A stretch of DNA of 13,561 bases from CAWVWF01 sp963933885 (GTDB lineage Bacteria; Bacteroidota; Bacteroidia; Flavobacteriales_C; GCA-002722245). Both the position numbers and the translations under genes were made by a program. The notes beneath the pieces are model-generated. The model did no database searches. It was given only the letters and a program-made list of their open reading frames with translations, and was not told where the DNA came from. This document shows positions 1 to 6,668 of the stretch, piece after piece. The stretch is taken from positions 1 through 13,561 of the forward strand of contig CAWVWF010000093.1 in NCBI GenBank assembly GCA_963933885.1, written 5' to 3'. How positions within the stretch are numbered: position 1 is the first letter of the stretch; each line of letters opens with the position of its first letter.

Positions 1-683
1 TTTGGTAAAAACATTACAGCATCAGCCATTTTGTTTTTAACCAATCCTAAACTCAATAAACGGTTGTCTACATTCTTGAACAGAGGTCCAGTCATCTCAA
101 CCATGTCAATCTGCATTCTTCCTGGTATCAATCCATCATTTAAATGCTGAAGCATTTCAGCTGGACTGTGGTGTAGGTGGTGACAACCGTAAAGAAGGTT
201 AACACCAAGTTTACCTAAAATCTCTTGTTGTTGAAGGTTTTCACGATCCAATAACCTGATGTGAATAATTACATCATTGTAATCATCCCCTGGGTTTAAT
301 TGAAAACGAACACCCATCCAACCGTGTGATTTATTGGATCTATCGTAGTTTATTGCTTCAACTGTATCTGCTAAAGCGAAGAATCTTTTTTCTGGTTTCT
401 TTGGAGCAAGCTCCCTAATTAACCTGTTGTATTCATAGGTTAACATCTGTTCTAATCGTGCTTTACAAACGTATCTTCCGGGGCATTTTCCGTAAATGGC
501 ATCACTCATTGCCATGTCGTATGCACTTAAAGATTTTGCAATAGTTCCAGAAGCTCCTCCTGCAACAAAGAAGTTTCTTGCTATTTCTTGACCTGCTCCA
601 ATTTCTGCGAAAGTACCGTAAATGGTTCTGTCTAAGTTGATTGAAAGAGCTTTTTGAGTGGTGTCTAAAACTTGTTCTGCCAT
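1..683 (-). CDS. Conserved cytoplasmic protein of unknown function, N-terminal part (cut by window edge)
   Basis: The frame opens at an ATG (positions 683-681) and runs off the left edge after 227 codons without a stop, so only the N-terminal part is visible. The reading is clean and protein-like, with blocks such as TIYGTFAEIGAGQEIARNFF, GGASGTIAKSLSAYDMAMSD and HGWMGVRFQLNPGDDYND. I recognise these as a widespread bacterial family of about 450-500 residues with no established function. From memory, automatic pipelines often label its members 'TonB-dependent receptor' or 'nicotinate mononucleotide adenylyltransferase'. Neither label is supported here: there is no signal peptide, plug, barrel or nucleotidyltransferase HxGH motif. 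No membrane segment is seen, so it is probably cytosolic. It is divergent from the BatA-domain gene, with a 116-nt gap. Family recognition is fairly secure; function is unknown. Confidence 0.8.
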   Translation of the reverse strand, partial: MAEQVLDTTQKALSINLDRTIYGTFAEIGAGQEIARNFFVAGGASGTIAKSLSAYDMAMSDAIYGKCPGRYVCKARLEQMLTYEYNRLIRELAPKKPEKRFFALADTVEAINYDRSNKSHGWMGVRFQLNPGDDYNDVIIHIRLLDRENLQQQEILGKLGVNLLYGCHHLHHSPAEMLQHLNDGLIPGRMQIDMVEMTGPLFKNVDNRLLSLGLVKNKMADAVMFLP

Positions 684-799
684 GTTGATATTTTGTTAAG
701 CCGATGAACATTTCATCTAGTAGTAAATCTAATGATTTAGTTGGACAATTTTAGGAATTTCTTCAACGTAATTGTCATTGAAACAACTATATTTGATTT
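684..799. promoter_or_regulatory. Divergent intergenic region with a -7-like box for the BatA-domain gene
   Basis: This short AT-rich gap must hold promoters for both divergent genes. On the plus strand, positions 788-795 read TATATTTG, an exact match to the Bacteroidota -7 consensus TAnnTTTG. No matching TTTG -33 element is visible at the usual 17-23 nt upstream. The box ends only 4 nt before the GTG start at 800, so transcription would begin at or about the start codon. No convincing promoter could be picked out for the minus-strand gene. AT-rich DNA gives such boxes by chance, so confidence is low. Confidence 0.35.
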
Positions 800-2806
800 G
801 TGGGAATTACCTTTTTATATCCAACTTTTTTGTGGGCGCTAACATTAGTCGCCATTCCGATTATTATTCACCTGTTTAATTTCAGGAAATATAAAACGGT
901 TTACTTCCCTAATGTGTCTCTTTTGAAAGAGGTTCAACAAGAATCAAAAAAAACAAAATCAGTTAGAAATTGGTTGGTTTTGTTGTTGAGAATTCTAGCA
1001 ATTGTTTGTTTGGTTCTTACGTTTTCTTATCCTATTGAGAAATCAAAAGGTAAAGAAGGTCAGCAGATTGTGAGTCTTTATATAGATAATTCATTTAGCA
1101 TGAATGCGGTTGGGCTAGAAGGGAATAAATTCAATTTAGCCAAATCTTTCGCTGATCAAATAATTAAGAAATTTGAATCCAATACCAAGTTTCAAATCAT
1201 CACGAACGACTTTTTAGCGAAGCATCAATTCTTTTATAATCGAGATAGGGTATTGGATTTAATTAGTGAAATTCCGATATCGAACAAGACCAAAAATGTT
1301 CAAGCTGTTTTAAACAGACAACTATCCTTGATTAACGAACAAGAGAACAGCAATCCAAATATCTATTTAATTTCAGATTTTCAAGGCTTACAGGACAGTC
1401 TATTGTCAAATCCAGATAGCATTCCGGTGAGTATGTGTTTGGTGTCTTCTGGAGAAAATAAGAATATAGGAATCGATTCTGTTTGGTTCGAATCTCCGGT
1501 AAGAACAAAAGTAGGGCGTGAGGAAGTTCAAGCGAAAATCACGAATTACTCAAGTGAAGACTTTAAAGCGCTTCCCGTTCATTTGGATATTAATGGAAAG
1601 ATCACCCAACAAATAATTGAGTTAAAAGCAAATCAATCTGAAATATTTTCGTTTGTTTATACTCAATCAAATGATAGTGTTGTAACAGGAAGAGTTTATA
1701 TTGATGACGCAAATTTGGTCTTCGATAATTCATTGCACTTCTCATATCCATTACAAAGAAAGACAAAGGTTTATGTGATTTCTGATTCTAAAGAATTTGT
1801 GAATACGACTAGTAAGTTATTCAAGAAAGATTCAACAATTACATACCAGTTTGTAAAGCCTTTAAATATTGATTATTCCAAATTAGAAAAGCAAAATCTA
1901 ATTATTTTGGGCGAGGTTAAAGAGATCTCAAATGGTTTGATTTCGGAATTAAAGAAGGCAACAGAGCAAGGAAGTGATGTAGCCGTTTTTCCATCTGGTA
2001 ATGGAAGCTTAGTAGATTATCAAAGTTTAAGTGCCGTGTTCGGTGGTTTTAGAATAGGTGGAGTTGATACCAATGAAATACAAATCGAAAGTATTCTTAG
2101 CAATCATTCCTTTTTCAGCAATGTATTCAAGAAAGAAAAGATATCGGTAAACACTAAGAAAGCATTTCCGATTTTAAAACAACATTTTCCAATTTCGGTT
2201 TCTAGTGCCGAACCATTAATGTATAAGGCAGATGGAACGCCATATTTGATTAAGTCTAACAATTTGTATTTCTGTAGTGCAGGTATCTCACGAGAGAATT
2301 CCGGATTGAAAAGTCATGCATTGGTTGTTCCAATCTTCTATCAACTGGTTTTTAATGCAATCAAATCTGCTCAAATTCAGTACTTCACAAGTGATTATAT
2401 TAATATTAAAACTCCAGTTGTTGACAATTCTAATCGAATTGAGATCAAAATGAAAGATCAACCAACTTATAAAACGCAAGTTGTAAAAGGTGGAAGTGGA
2501 GTTGTTTTACCTGCGAACTTTCAACGAAATGGGCATTACACAGTTGTTCAAAACAATATGATCACCGATGCTTTTTCTATTAACAATAACAGGTCTGAAA
2601 GTAAAGAGATTAGTCAGCAAATAATAAACGTAAAGGCTTTAAGCGAGCAAGATGGAAGTTTCGAATTGTTCTATGCAAGTAGTGGAAATGTAGAAAGTAT
2701 TTTAAACAAATCACTGCATTCTGAAACGTACTGGAAGTTCTTATTGATCGCCGCATTTGTTTGTCTGATTTCAGAAATGTTGGTAATTCGTGTTTTTGGA
2801 CGATAA
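800..2806 (+). CDS. BatA-domain, von Willebrand-like membrane protein
   Basis: The 668-residue protein begins with the BatA N-terminal double-membrane module: FLYPTFLWAL near residue 5, the stretch IPIIIHLFNFRKYKTVYFPN, and a second membrane helix at about 58-77. A von Willebrand A-like domain follows (about 90-215). Its strand ends in D96-N97-S98-F99-S100, which keeps the DxSxS metal-site pattern, and it has a later ISDFQG (191-196). The long middle is predicted periplasmic, and a last membrane helix lies at about 646-664. This architecture is typical of Bacteroidota BatA-domain proteins, but it is longer than true BatA/BatB and lies outside any MoxR/Bat cluster, so the name batA is not given. 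The start is GTG at 800, because an in-frame TGA lies at 794-796 and the BatA motif begins at residue 5. Role is inferred: membrane-anchored scaffold or envelope-stress function. Confidence 0.87.
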   Translation: MGITFLYPTFLWALTLVAIPIIIHLFNFRKYKTVYFPNVSLLKEVQQESKKTKSVRNWLVLLLRILAIVCLVLTFSYPIEKSKGKEGQQIVSLYIDNSFSMNAVGLEGNKFNLAKSFADQIIKKFESNTKFQIITNDFLAKHQFFYNRDRVLDLISEIPISNKTKNVQAVLNRQLSLINEQENSNPNIYLISDFQGLQDSLLSNPDSIPVSMCLVSSGENKNIGIDSVWFESPVRTKVGREEVQAKITNYSSEDFKALPVHLDINGKITQQIIELKANQSEIFSFVYTQSNDSVVTGRVYIDDANLVFDNSLHFSYPLQRKTKVYVISDSKEFVNTTSKLFKKDSTITYQFVKPLNIDYSKLEKQNLIILGEVKEISNGLISELKKATEQGSDVAVFPSGNGSLVDYQSLSAVFGGFRIGGVDTNEIQIESILSNHSFFSNVFKKEKISVNTKKAFPILKQHFPISVSSAEPLMYKADGTPYLIKSNNLYFCSAGISRENSGLKSHALVVPIFYQLVFNAIKSAQIQYFTSDYINIKTPVVDNSNRIEIKMKDQPTYKTQVVKGGSGVVLPANFQRNGHYTVVQNNMITDAFSINNNRSESKEISQQIINVKALSEQDGSFELFYASSGNVESILNKSLHSETYWKFLLIAAFVCLISEMLVIRVFGR

Positions 2807-2811
2807 TTTCT

Positions 2812-2842
2812 CTTGAATAAACCAGTATTTTAATTATTTTTG
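2812..2842 (+). promoter_or_regulatory. Candidate Bacteroidota promoter for the dihydroorotase-like gene
   Basis: Positions 2835-2842 read TATTTTTG, a perfect match to TAnnTTTG (-7 box). CTTG at 2812-2815 stands where the TTTG -33 box should be, with a 19-nt spacer in the accepted range. Transcription would start near 2847, giving a leader of about a dozen nucleotides before the ATG at 2859. The site lies just after the BatA-domain stop codon, so the downstream pair could be transcribed separately. It rests on consensus matching only. Confidence 0.45.
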
Positions 2843-2858
2843 TTCAAATCTCTTTGTT

Positions 2859-4118
2859 ATGGATGCACTTATCAAGTCTGCAAAAATTATTAGTCCTAAC
2901 TCTCCCTTTCATTTAAAAACCAAGGATATATTGATATCTGACGGTAAGATCGAAAAAATCGAAGACAGCATCTCAGCTGACTGCGAGACGATTTCAATTG
3001 AAGGCTTAGTTGTTTCAGACGGTTGGTTAGATCTTTTCAGTGTGATAAGAGAGCCAGGTCATGAAGACAAGGATACCATAGCAGGATTACTAGCCAGCGC
3101 AGCCAAAGGAGGATTTACTCAGATTTTAGGAATTTCGGGGACAACACCACCAATGGATAACAAGGCTCAAGTTCAGTATGCTAAAATGAACAGTGCTGGG
3201 AACGTTGTAACACTCTTACCTGCCGGAACAGTAACAGAAGGTCAGAAAGGAGAAGAAATCACGGAGATGTACGATATGCACCTTTCAGGAGCCGTTGCCT
3301 TTTCAGATGGAAAGAGAACATTATCAAATCCAGAATTATTAAAAAGAGCATTACTTTACACAAAACCATTTGGTGGAAAGATCATCACGTACTGTGAAGA
3401 TAAGATGGTAGCCAACAATGGAATGATAAGCGAAGGAGAAGTTGCTGCAACCTTAGGATTGAAAGTAAGACCAGCCCTAGCTGAAGAAATAGCAATTAAT
3501 AGAGATTTATTTATAGCTGAATATACAGACGCAGCCATACACATAACTGGAGTTTCGAGTAAGAAATCTGTAGAGATTATAAAAGAAGCAAAAGCAAAAG
3601 GAATTCAAGTTACCTGTGATGTTAACATCGCAAACTTGTTCTTTACGGACGAAGCAGTTACTTCTTTCGAACCTAACTTTAAAGTCCTTCCTCCATTAAG
3701 AAGTGAAGCAGACAGACAAGGTTTGATCGATGGTTTAAAAGCAGGAGTAATTGATGTTGTAACAAGTGGACATACACCTCAGGATATCGAAAGCAAGTTT
3801 TGTGAATTCGATAACGCTGAATTTGGAGCCGTTACTTTAGAAGCAACATTTAAAGCACTTTATACAGTCTTGAAAAACGACATGTCTATCGAGCAGATCA
3901 TCGCCTTAGTTTCAACAGCACCAAGTAAAGTTTTAGGACTAAACGGAAAGATAGCAGTAGGATCAGAAGCCAACTTAACACTTTTTGTAGGGTCAGAAGC
4001 AACTGAGTTTAAACTTGCAGATGTAAAAAGCGGATCGAAAAACGCACCATTCATTGGAACTTCATTAGAAGGTAACGTTGTAGGTGTTGTGAATAACAAT
4101 CAACTACACTTGAACTAA
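2859..4118 (+). CDS. Dihydroorotase-like (PyrC-family) protein with lost metal ligands, probable pseudoenzyme
   Basis: The 419-residue protein aligns by eye along the whole length of class I dihydroorotases, which close dihydroorotate in pyrimidine synthesis. The N-terminal composite domain, the REPG block (64-67), FSDG (148-151), the K-K-S-V block after the fifth strand (235-238) and the C-terminal GLNGKIAVGSEANLTLF segment are all recognisable. The catalytic residues are not. The HxH metal pair expected after D58 is F60-S-V62. The ligand histidine before CED is Y178. The histidine of HVST is G231. The catalytic TDHAPH is T302-S-G-H-T-P-Q308, so its aspartate is G304. The substrate asparagine of MPNT is G94. 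D150, R64 and H228 remain. Such non-catalytic homologues are known in other bacteria as PyrC-prime partners of aspartate transcarbamoylase; no pyr gene is adjacent here. Automatic annotation will say dihydroorotase. The family is sure; loss of activity is inferred from the missing ligands. Confidence 0.88.
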   Translation: MDALIKSAKIISPNSPFHLKTKDILISDGKIEKIEDSISADCETISIEGLVVSDGWLDLFSVIREPGHEDKDTIAGLLASAAKGGFTQILGISGTTPPMDNKAQVQYAKMNSAGNVVTLLPAGTVTEGQKGEEITEMYDMHLSGAVAFSDGKRTLSNPELLKRALLYTKPFGGKIITYCEDKMVANNGMISEGEVAATLGLKVRPALAEEIAINRDLFIAEYTDAAIHITGVSSKKSVEIIKEAKAKGIQVTCDVNIANLFFTDEAVTSFEPNFKVLPPLRSEADRQGLIDGLKAGVIDVVTSGHTPQDIESKFCEFDNAEFGAVTLEATFKALYTVLKNDMSIEQIIALVSTAPSKVLGLNGKIAVGSEANLTLFVGSEATEFKLADVKSGSKNAPFIGTSLEGNVVGVVNNNQLHLN

Positions 4119-4126
4119 ACGTAGGA

Positions 4127-5110
4127 ATGAGTTTCCTTAAGAACGTATTAACATTTCCTTTTACCCTTTGGGTGATTAAAGGTCAAATGAAATTCCAAAA
4201 TGCGTTTATCAAATCGTTTCTAGCACCAATTGTTGATCGTTTCGAGAAATCAAACGATGGATCATTATCAGAATTGACTTTTAAGAAAATAAAGAATTAT
4301 TACGGATTAGGTTCTGTTGTGTTAGCTGGTGAAGCTATTGCAGGATTGCATGGTGAGCGACTAACTAGAAAAGAAAGGAAGGCGCTTACGTGTATTTCCG
4401 CTATCACGGGATTGTATGATGACTTCTTTGATTTATCATCTCCAGATCTTGAACGCATTAAGAATTTGTCCGATATAGATAAAGAAGTTCCCAATTTAAA
4501 CACACATGAATCATTGTTTAGAGCGCTGTTGAAAATCGCACTCGACAATATTGATGATGTGAAAACATCAAAACGATATGCTGAAGAAGTTTATAAGCAA
4601 CAAGTAGCTAGTTTAAGGCAGAAGAGAGACGCTTTAAGCTGGAAAGAGTTATATGATATAACAATTCTTAAAGGAGGCGCGTCGTTGCTTTTATATCGCT
4701 CTGTTTTTAATACAGGTATTTCAGAACAGGAAGCGGAGGCGTTATTCTTAGTTGGTGGACAACTTCAGGTTTGCAACGATATATTCGATGTTGTAAAGGA
4801 TTTGAAAGAAGGGATCAATACAATTGGTACAAAAGCGAAAACAATTGATCAACTGAGAGGACTACTAGTTAAAATGGATACTCAGAACAGGTTAAAGATT
4901 GAAGCGCTTGATTTACCAAACACAAAGTATTTCAACAACAGAATTAAGTTTGTAACGAGTCAAACTTATGTTGCTTTGGATTTATATGAAAAAGCAACTA
5001 AGGATACGAACGGCGAATTTAGGCCTGAGTCTTATGATTCGAAACAAATTACTTTAGCAATGGATCGCCCGCTTAATTTTTTAAAAGCGGTTGGGAAGTA
5101 TTGTTCTTAA
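4127..5110 (+). CDS. Class I isoprenoid-synthase-fold protein (prenyltransferase or terpene-cyclase-like)
   Basis: This 327-residue, largely helical protein carries the two metal-binding motifs of class I isoprenoid synthases at the usual separation. The first is D98-D-F-F-D102 (DDxxD). The second is G-G-Q-L-Q-V-C-N217-D218-I-F-D221, which matches the second aspartate-rich region of polyprenyl synthases (Q-x-x-D-D-x-x-D) with its first Asp replaced by Asn, and partly the NSE motif of terpene cyclases. K182-G-G in the preceding helix sits where prenyl synthases have the conserved Lys-Thr. The RRG that follows DDxxD in chain-elongating synthases is absent, so a cyclase or head-to-head type reaction is as likely as chain elongation. 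There is no signal peptide or clear membrane helix. It starts 8 nt after the dihydroorotase-like gene and is probably co-transcribed with it. Fold assignment is by motif; substrate and product are unknown. Confidence 0.62.
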   Translation: MSFLKNVLTFPFTLWVIKGQMKFQNAFIKSFLAPIVDRFEKSNDGSLSELTFKKIKNYYGLGSVVLAGEAIAGLHGERLTRKERKALTCISAITGLYDDFFDLSSPDLERIKNLSDIDKEVPNLNTHESLFRALLKIALDNIDDVKTSKRYAEEVYKQQVASLRQKRDALSWKELYDITILKGGASLLLYRSVFNTGISEQEAEALFLVGGQLQVCNDIFDVVKDLKEGINTIGTKAKTIDQLRGLLVKMDTQNRLKIEALDLPNTKYFNNRIKFVTSQTYVALDLYEKATKDTNGEFRPESYDSKQITLAMDRPLNFLKAVGKYCS

Positions 5111-5124
5111 TGATTTCACAAATT

Positions 5125-5262
5125 ACTCGCGCGAATGTTCCAGAGGACATGCGTGTGTACTGAGAACCGTGTCTTCAGACACGACTAATTATAGTTTTTA
5201 ACTTGCGTCTGAAGACGCGAATCTCGATACACACGCATGTCCTCTGGAACATTCGCGCGAGT
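5125..5262. repeat. Long inverted repeat (35-bp perfect arms) with nested hairpins
   Basis: The left arm (5125-5159) and right arm (5228-5262) are exact reverse complements over 35 bp. GAGA/TCTC (5162-5165 with 5222-5225) continues the stem after two unpaired or wobble positions. Inside are two further hairpins: 5168-5183, with a 7-bp stem, and 5205-5218, with a 6-bp stem. Their cores, GTCTTCAGAC and GTCTGAAGAC, are also complementary to each other. Each outer arm can fold on itself (ATGT-T-CC/GGACAT around AGA). It begins 14 nt after the stop of the isoprenoid-synthase-like gene and is clearly richer in G+C than its surroundings. It has no T-run after the stem and no open frame, so it is better read as a palindromic mobile or REP/MITE-like element than as a simple terminator. 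Confidence 0.9.
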
Positions 5263-5422
5263 GTATGACATCAGATGATGAGGAGATATGTTATTGCTGT
5301 TTCGAATTTTCACACCGTCTTTTTTAACGCTAGTTTAACATTTTACAGTCTTTAATCACCTTTACTTTTTTGTACTTTAGGTCGGGCGAAACGTCGTTTC
5401 AAAAAAGTTAATAAACGCAGTT
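5263..5422 (+). promoter_or_regulatory. Upstream region of the membrane-protein gene, weak promoter candidate and leader hairpin
   Basis: Together with the inverted repeat this forms a gap of 312 nt without a gene. TACTTTAG at 5373-5380 differs from the -7 consensus TAnnTTTG at one position, and TTTA at 5351-5354 could serve as a poor -33 box with an 18-nt spacer. After it, GAAAC-GTC-GTTTC (5388-5400) can form a small hairpin in the leader, followed by six A residues. No recognised riboswitch class was seen. All of this is weak consensus matching. Confidence 0.25.
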
Positions 5423-6058
5423 ATGGATCAAAAACTGAAAAAACGGTTAGGCTTAAGTTCACTTGTGCTTTTTGCAACTTTAGTATATAAGTTGATTGAT
5501 TTCCCTGGAGGGATGATTTTGTCAGGGTTGTTTATTGGCGGTATTATGATCGTTCTGATTTTGATGGGGGTAACTGTTTTGACCGGTGTAATATTTATAG
5601 TTGCGAAGAAACTGGACTTTTGGACTGTCTTTTTCGCTTTAACTACAATTTCATTTTGTGTTTTTCATTATCAAATTTATTCTCCGACTTTAAAAATTAT
5701 TGTGCCCGAAAACTACACTGGACAAGTCTGTCTAGTAAAATCAACGGTGCCAGAAGATATTTTGACTTTGGATTCAAACGGTATTGGATACTTAAATCAT
5801 CGGGATTTTGGTGATTCCTATACGAAGCCAATTGTAGTGGATACAAAAGGCAATGACTTATCAAAACAGTGCGTAGGGTTTAATCCTCATACATTTTACG
5901 CATTAGGAACGTCAAGCGGATCTGATAAAAGCTATAAAATTATATCTATGTCATTTGATCTAGTGCCAGAAGATAAGATAGGAATAAAGCAATACTATAA
6001 TACCGATTTAATGGATCTGGTGGATAGAAATAAAATTGATACTACGGTGTCCAAATAA
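5423..6058 (+). CDS. Small membrane protein of unknown function
   Basis: I do not recognise a characterised family. The 211-residue protein has a basic N-terminus (KLKKR), then hydrophobic segments at about 11-26, 31-60 (long enough for one long or two short helices) and 66-84. The remaining 125 residues are predicted to lie outside the membrane. That soluble part starts with IVPENYTGQVCLVKS and continues with LTLDSNGIGYLNHRDF (about 114-129). This 'P-x-N-Y-T-G ... N-G-I-x-Y' pattern recurs in small Bacteroidota envelope and lipoproteins of unknown role. It contains two cysteines (C103 and C151). It stands alone between a palindromic element and the next small secreted-protein gene, 68 nt away. 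It reads as an intact accessory gene. Confidence 0.7.
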   Translation: MDQKLKKRLGLSSLVLFATLVYKLIDFPGGMILSGLFIGGIMIVLILMGVTVLTGVIFIVAKKLDFWTVFFALTTISFCVFHYQIYSPTLKIIVPENYTGQVCLVKSTVPEDILTLDSNGIGYLNHRDFGDSYTKPIVVDTKGNDLSKQCVGFNPHTFYALGTSSGSDKSYKIISMSFDLVPEDKIGIKQYYNTDLMDLVDRNKIDTTVSK

Positions 6059-6126
6059 TAAAGAAAATTTCAAAATGTAACTACTTTTACTTTATGCATT
6101 CTTCTTGAAATATTAACAGTTACGCT

Positions 6127-6501
6127 ATGAAATCACTATTTACAGTTTGCTTATTTCTTCTCCTTGGACAATTGGGCTTCGCTCAAAATAATGATAAATG
6201 GACTTCTTTTTCAGATAAAAAATCTGAACTGACTGGGTTTAAGAACTTAAAAGGAGAAGTAATGATTGAGCCTAAGTTCATGGGGTTCACTATTGCGAAA
6301 GTATTCGATGTAATCATAGCTGTAATGGAAGAAGACAGCGGTACGTTTAAAACTTACTATTTGATAAAGTCAGGTAAGAAAATTGGAAATGACAGTCTGC
6401 ATATATTCGACAATGGAGCTGACTGTGAGAATGAAGGCTTTATTAGGTTCAGAGATAAGAAGACCGATAAGGTTGGAATGTTTGATGAACATAGAAACTG
6501 A
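6127..6501 (+). CDS. Short secreted protein, probably a C-terminally truncated WG-repeat protein
   Basis: The 124-residue protein has a clear signal peptide (residues 1-19, cleavage after GFA, before QNN). GFKNLKGEVMIEPKF (37-51) matches the WG/KWG repeat pattern (G-x-x-N-x-x-G-x-x-x-I-x-P-x-F). A second repeat appears to begin at DKVGMFD (114-120), but the protein stops four residues later, before its I-P-x-x-Y part. Family members I know continue for many more residues. None of the three frames after the stop shows the missing repeat, so this looks like truncation by deletion rather than a point frameshift. The product is expected in the periplasm or at the surface. It may be a remnant or a naturally short variant. 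Confidence 0.65.
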   Translation: MKSLFTVCLFLLLGQLGFAQNNDKWTSFSDKKSELTGFKNLKGEVMIEPKFMGFTIAKVFDVIIAVMEEDSGTFKTYYLIKSGKKIGNDSLHIFDNGADCENEGFIRFRDKKTDKVGMFDEHRN

Positions 6502-6522
6502 AATAATTAAAATTGTTTCTTG

Positions 6523-6575
6523 AAACCAGTGTTTATGTCGTTGTTACTGGTTTGTTTACAGTGTTTTGTATGTTT
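6523..6575 (+). terminator. Possible terminator hairpin after the WG-like gene
   Basis: AAACCAGT (6523-6530) and ACTGGTTT (6546-6553) form a perfect 8-bp stem with a 15-nt loop, starting 22 nt after the stop at 6501. The sequence that follows is T-rich (GTTT, then TGTTTTG, then a run of seven T by about 6578). The loop is longer than ideal and the T-run is not immediately adjacent, so this is a plausible rather than certain Rho-independent terminator. Confidence 0.4.
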
Positions 6576-6668
6576 TTTTAAAGTAAATAAAAAACAGGTT
6601 TATTCAGTTCTTTGTTTCATTGTAGATTAAAATATGACTACCTTGTTAACTCTTGTAATTATTATGTT

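Noticed and set aside
3356..4099. Open frames on the minus strand within the dihydroorotase-like gene, and similar ones antisense to the other large genes.
   Set aside because: They lie wholly inside strongly supported genes, have no signals of their own and no recognisable protein character.
4776..4802. NDIFDVVKD in the isoprenoid-synthase-like protein fits the UbiA motif NDxxDxxxD exactly.
   Set aside because: UbiA enzymes have about nine membrane helices and this motif comes first in the chain; here the protein is soluble-looking and the motif follows a DDxxD, as in class I soluble synthases.
5125..5262. Rho-independent terminator for the isoprenoid-synthase-like gene.
   Set aside because: The stem is far longer than a terminator needs, has nested hairpins, and no T-run follows on either strand. 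It may still stop or stabilise transcripts, but that cannot be claimed.
5125..5262. tRNA or other cloverleaf RNA.
   Set aside because: The cloverleaf look comes from nested palindromes; there is no tRNA T-loop, anticodon arm geometry or CCA-end pattern.
6612..6668. Upstream TTG start for the T9SS cargo gene.
   Set aside because: It would place 19 extra residues with Tyr, Cys and charged residues before an otherwise perfect signal peptide; the ATG at 6669 fits better.
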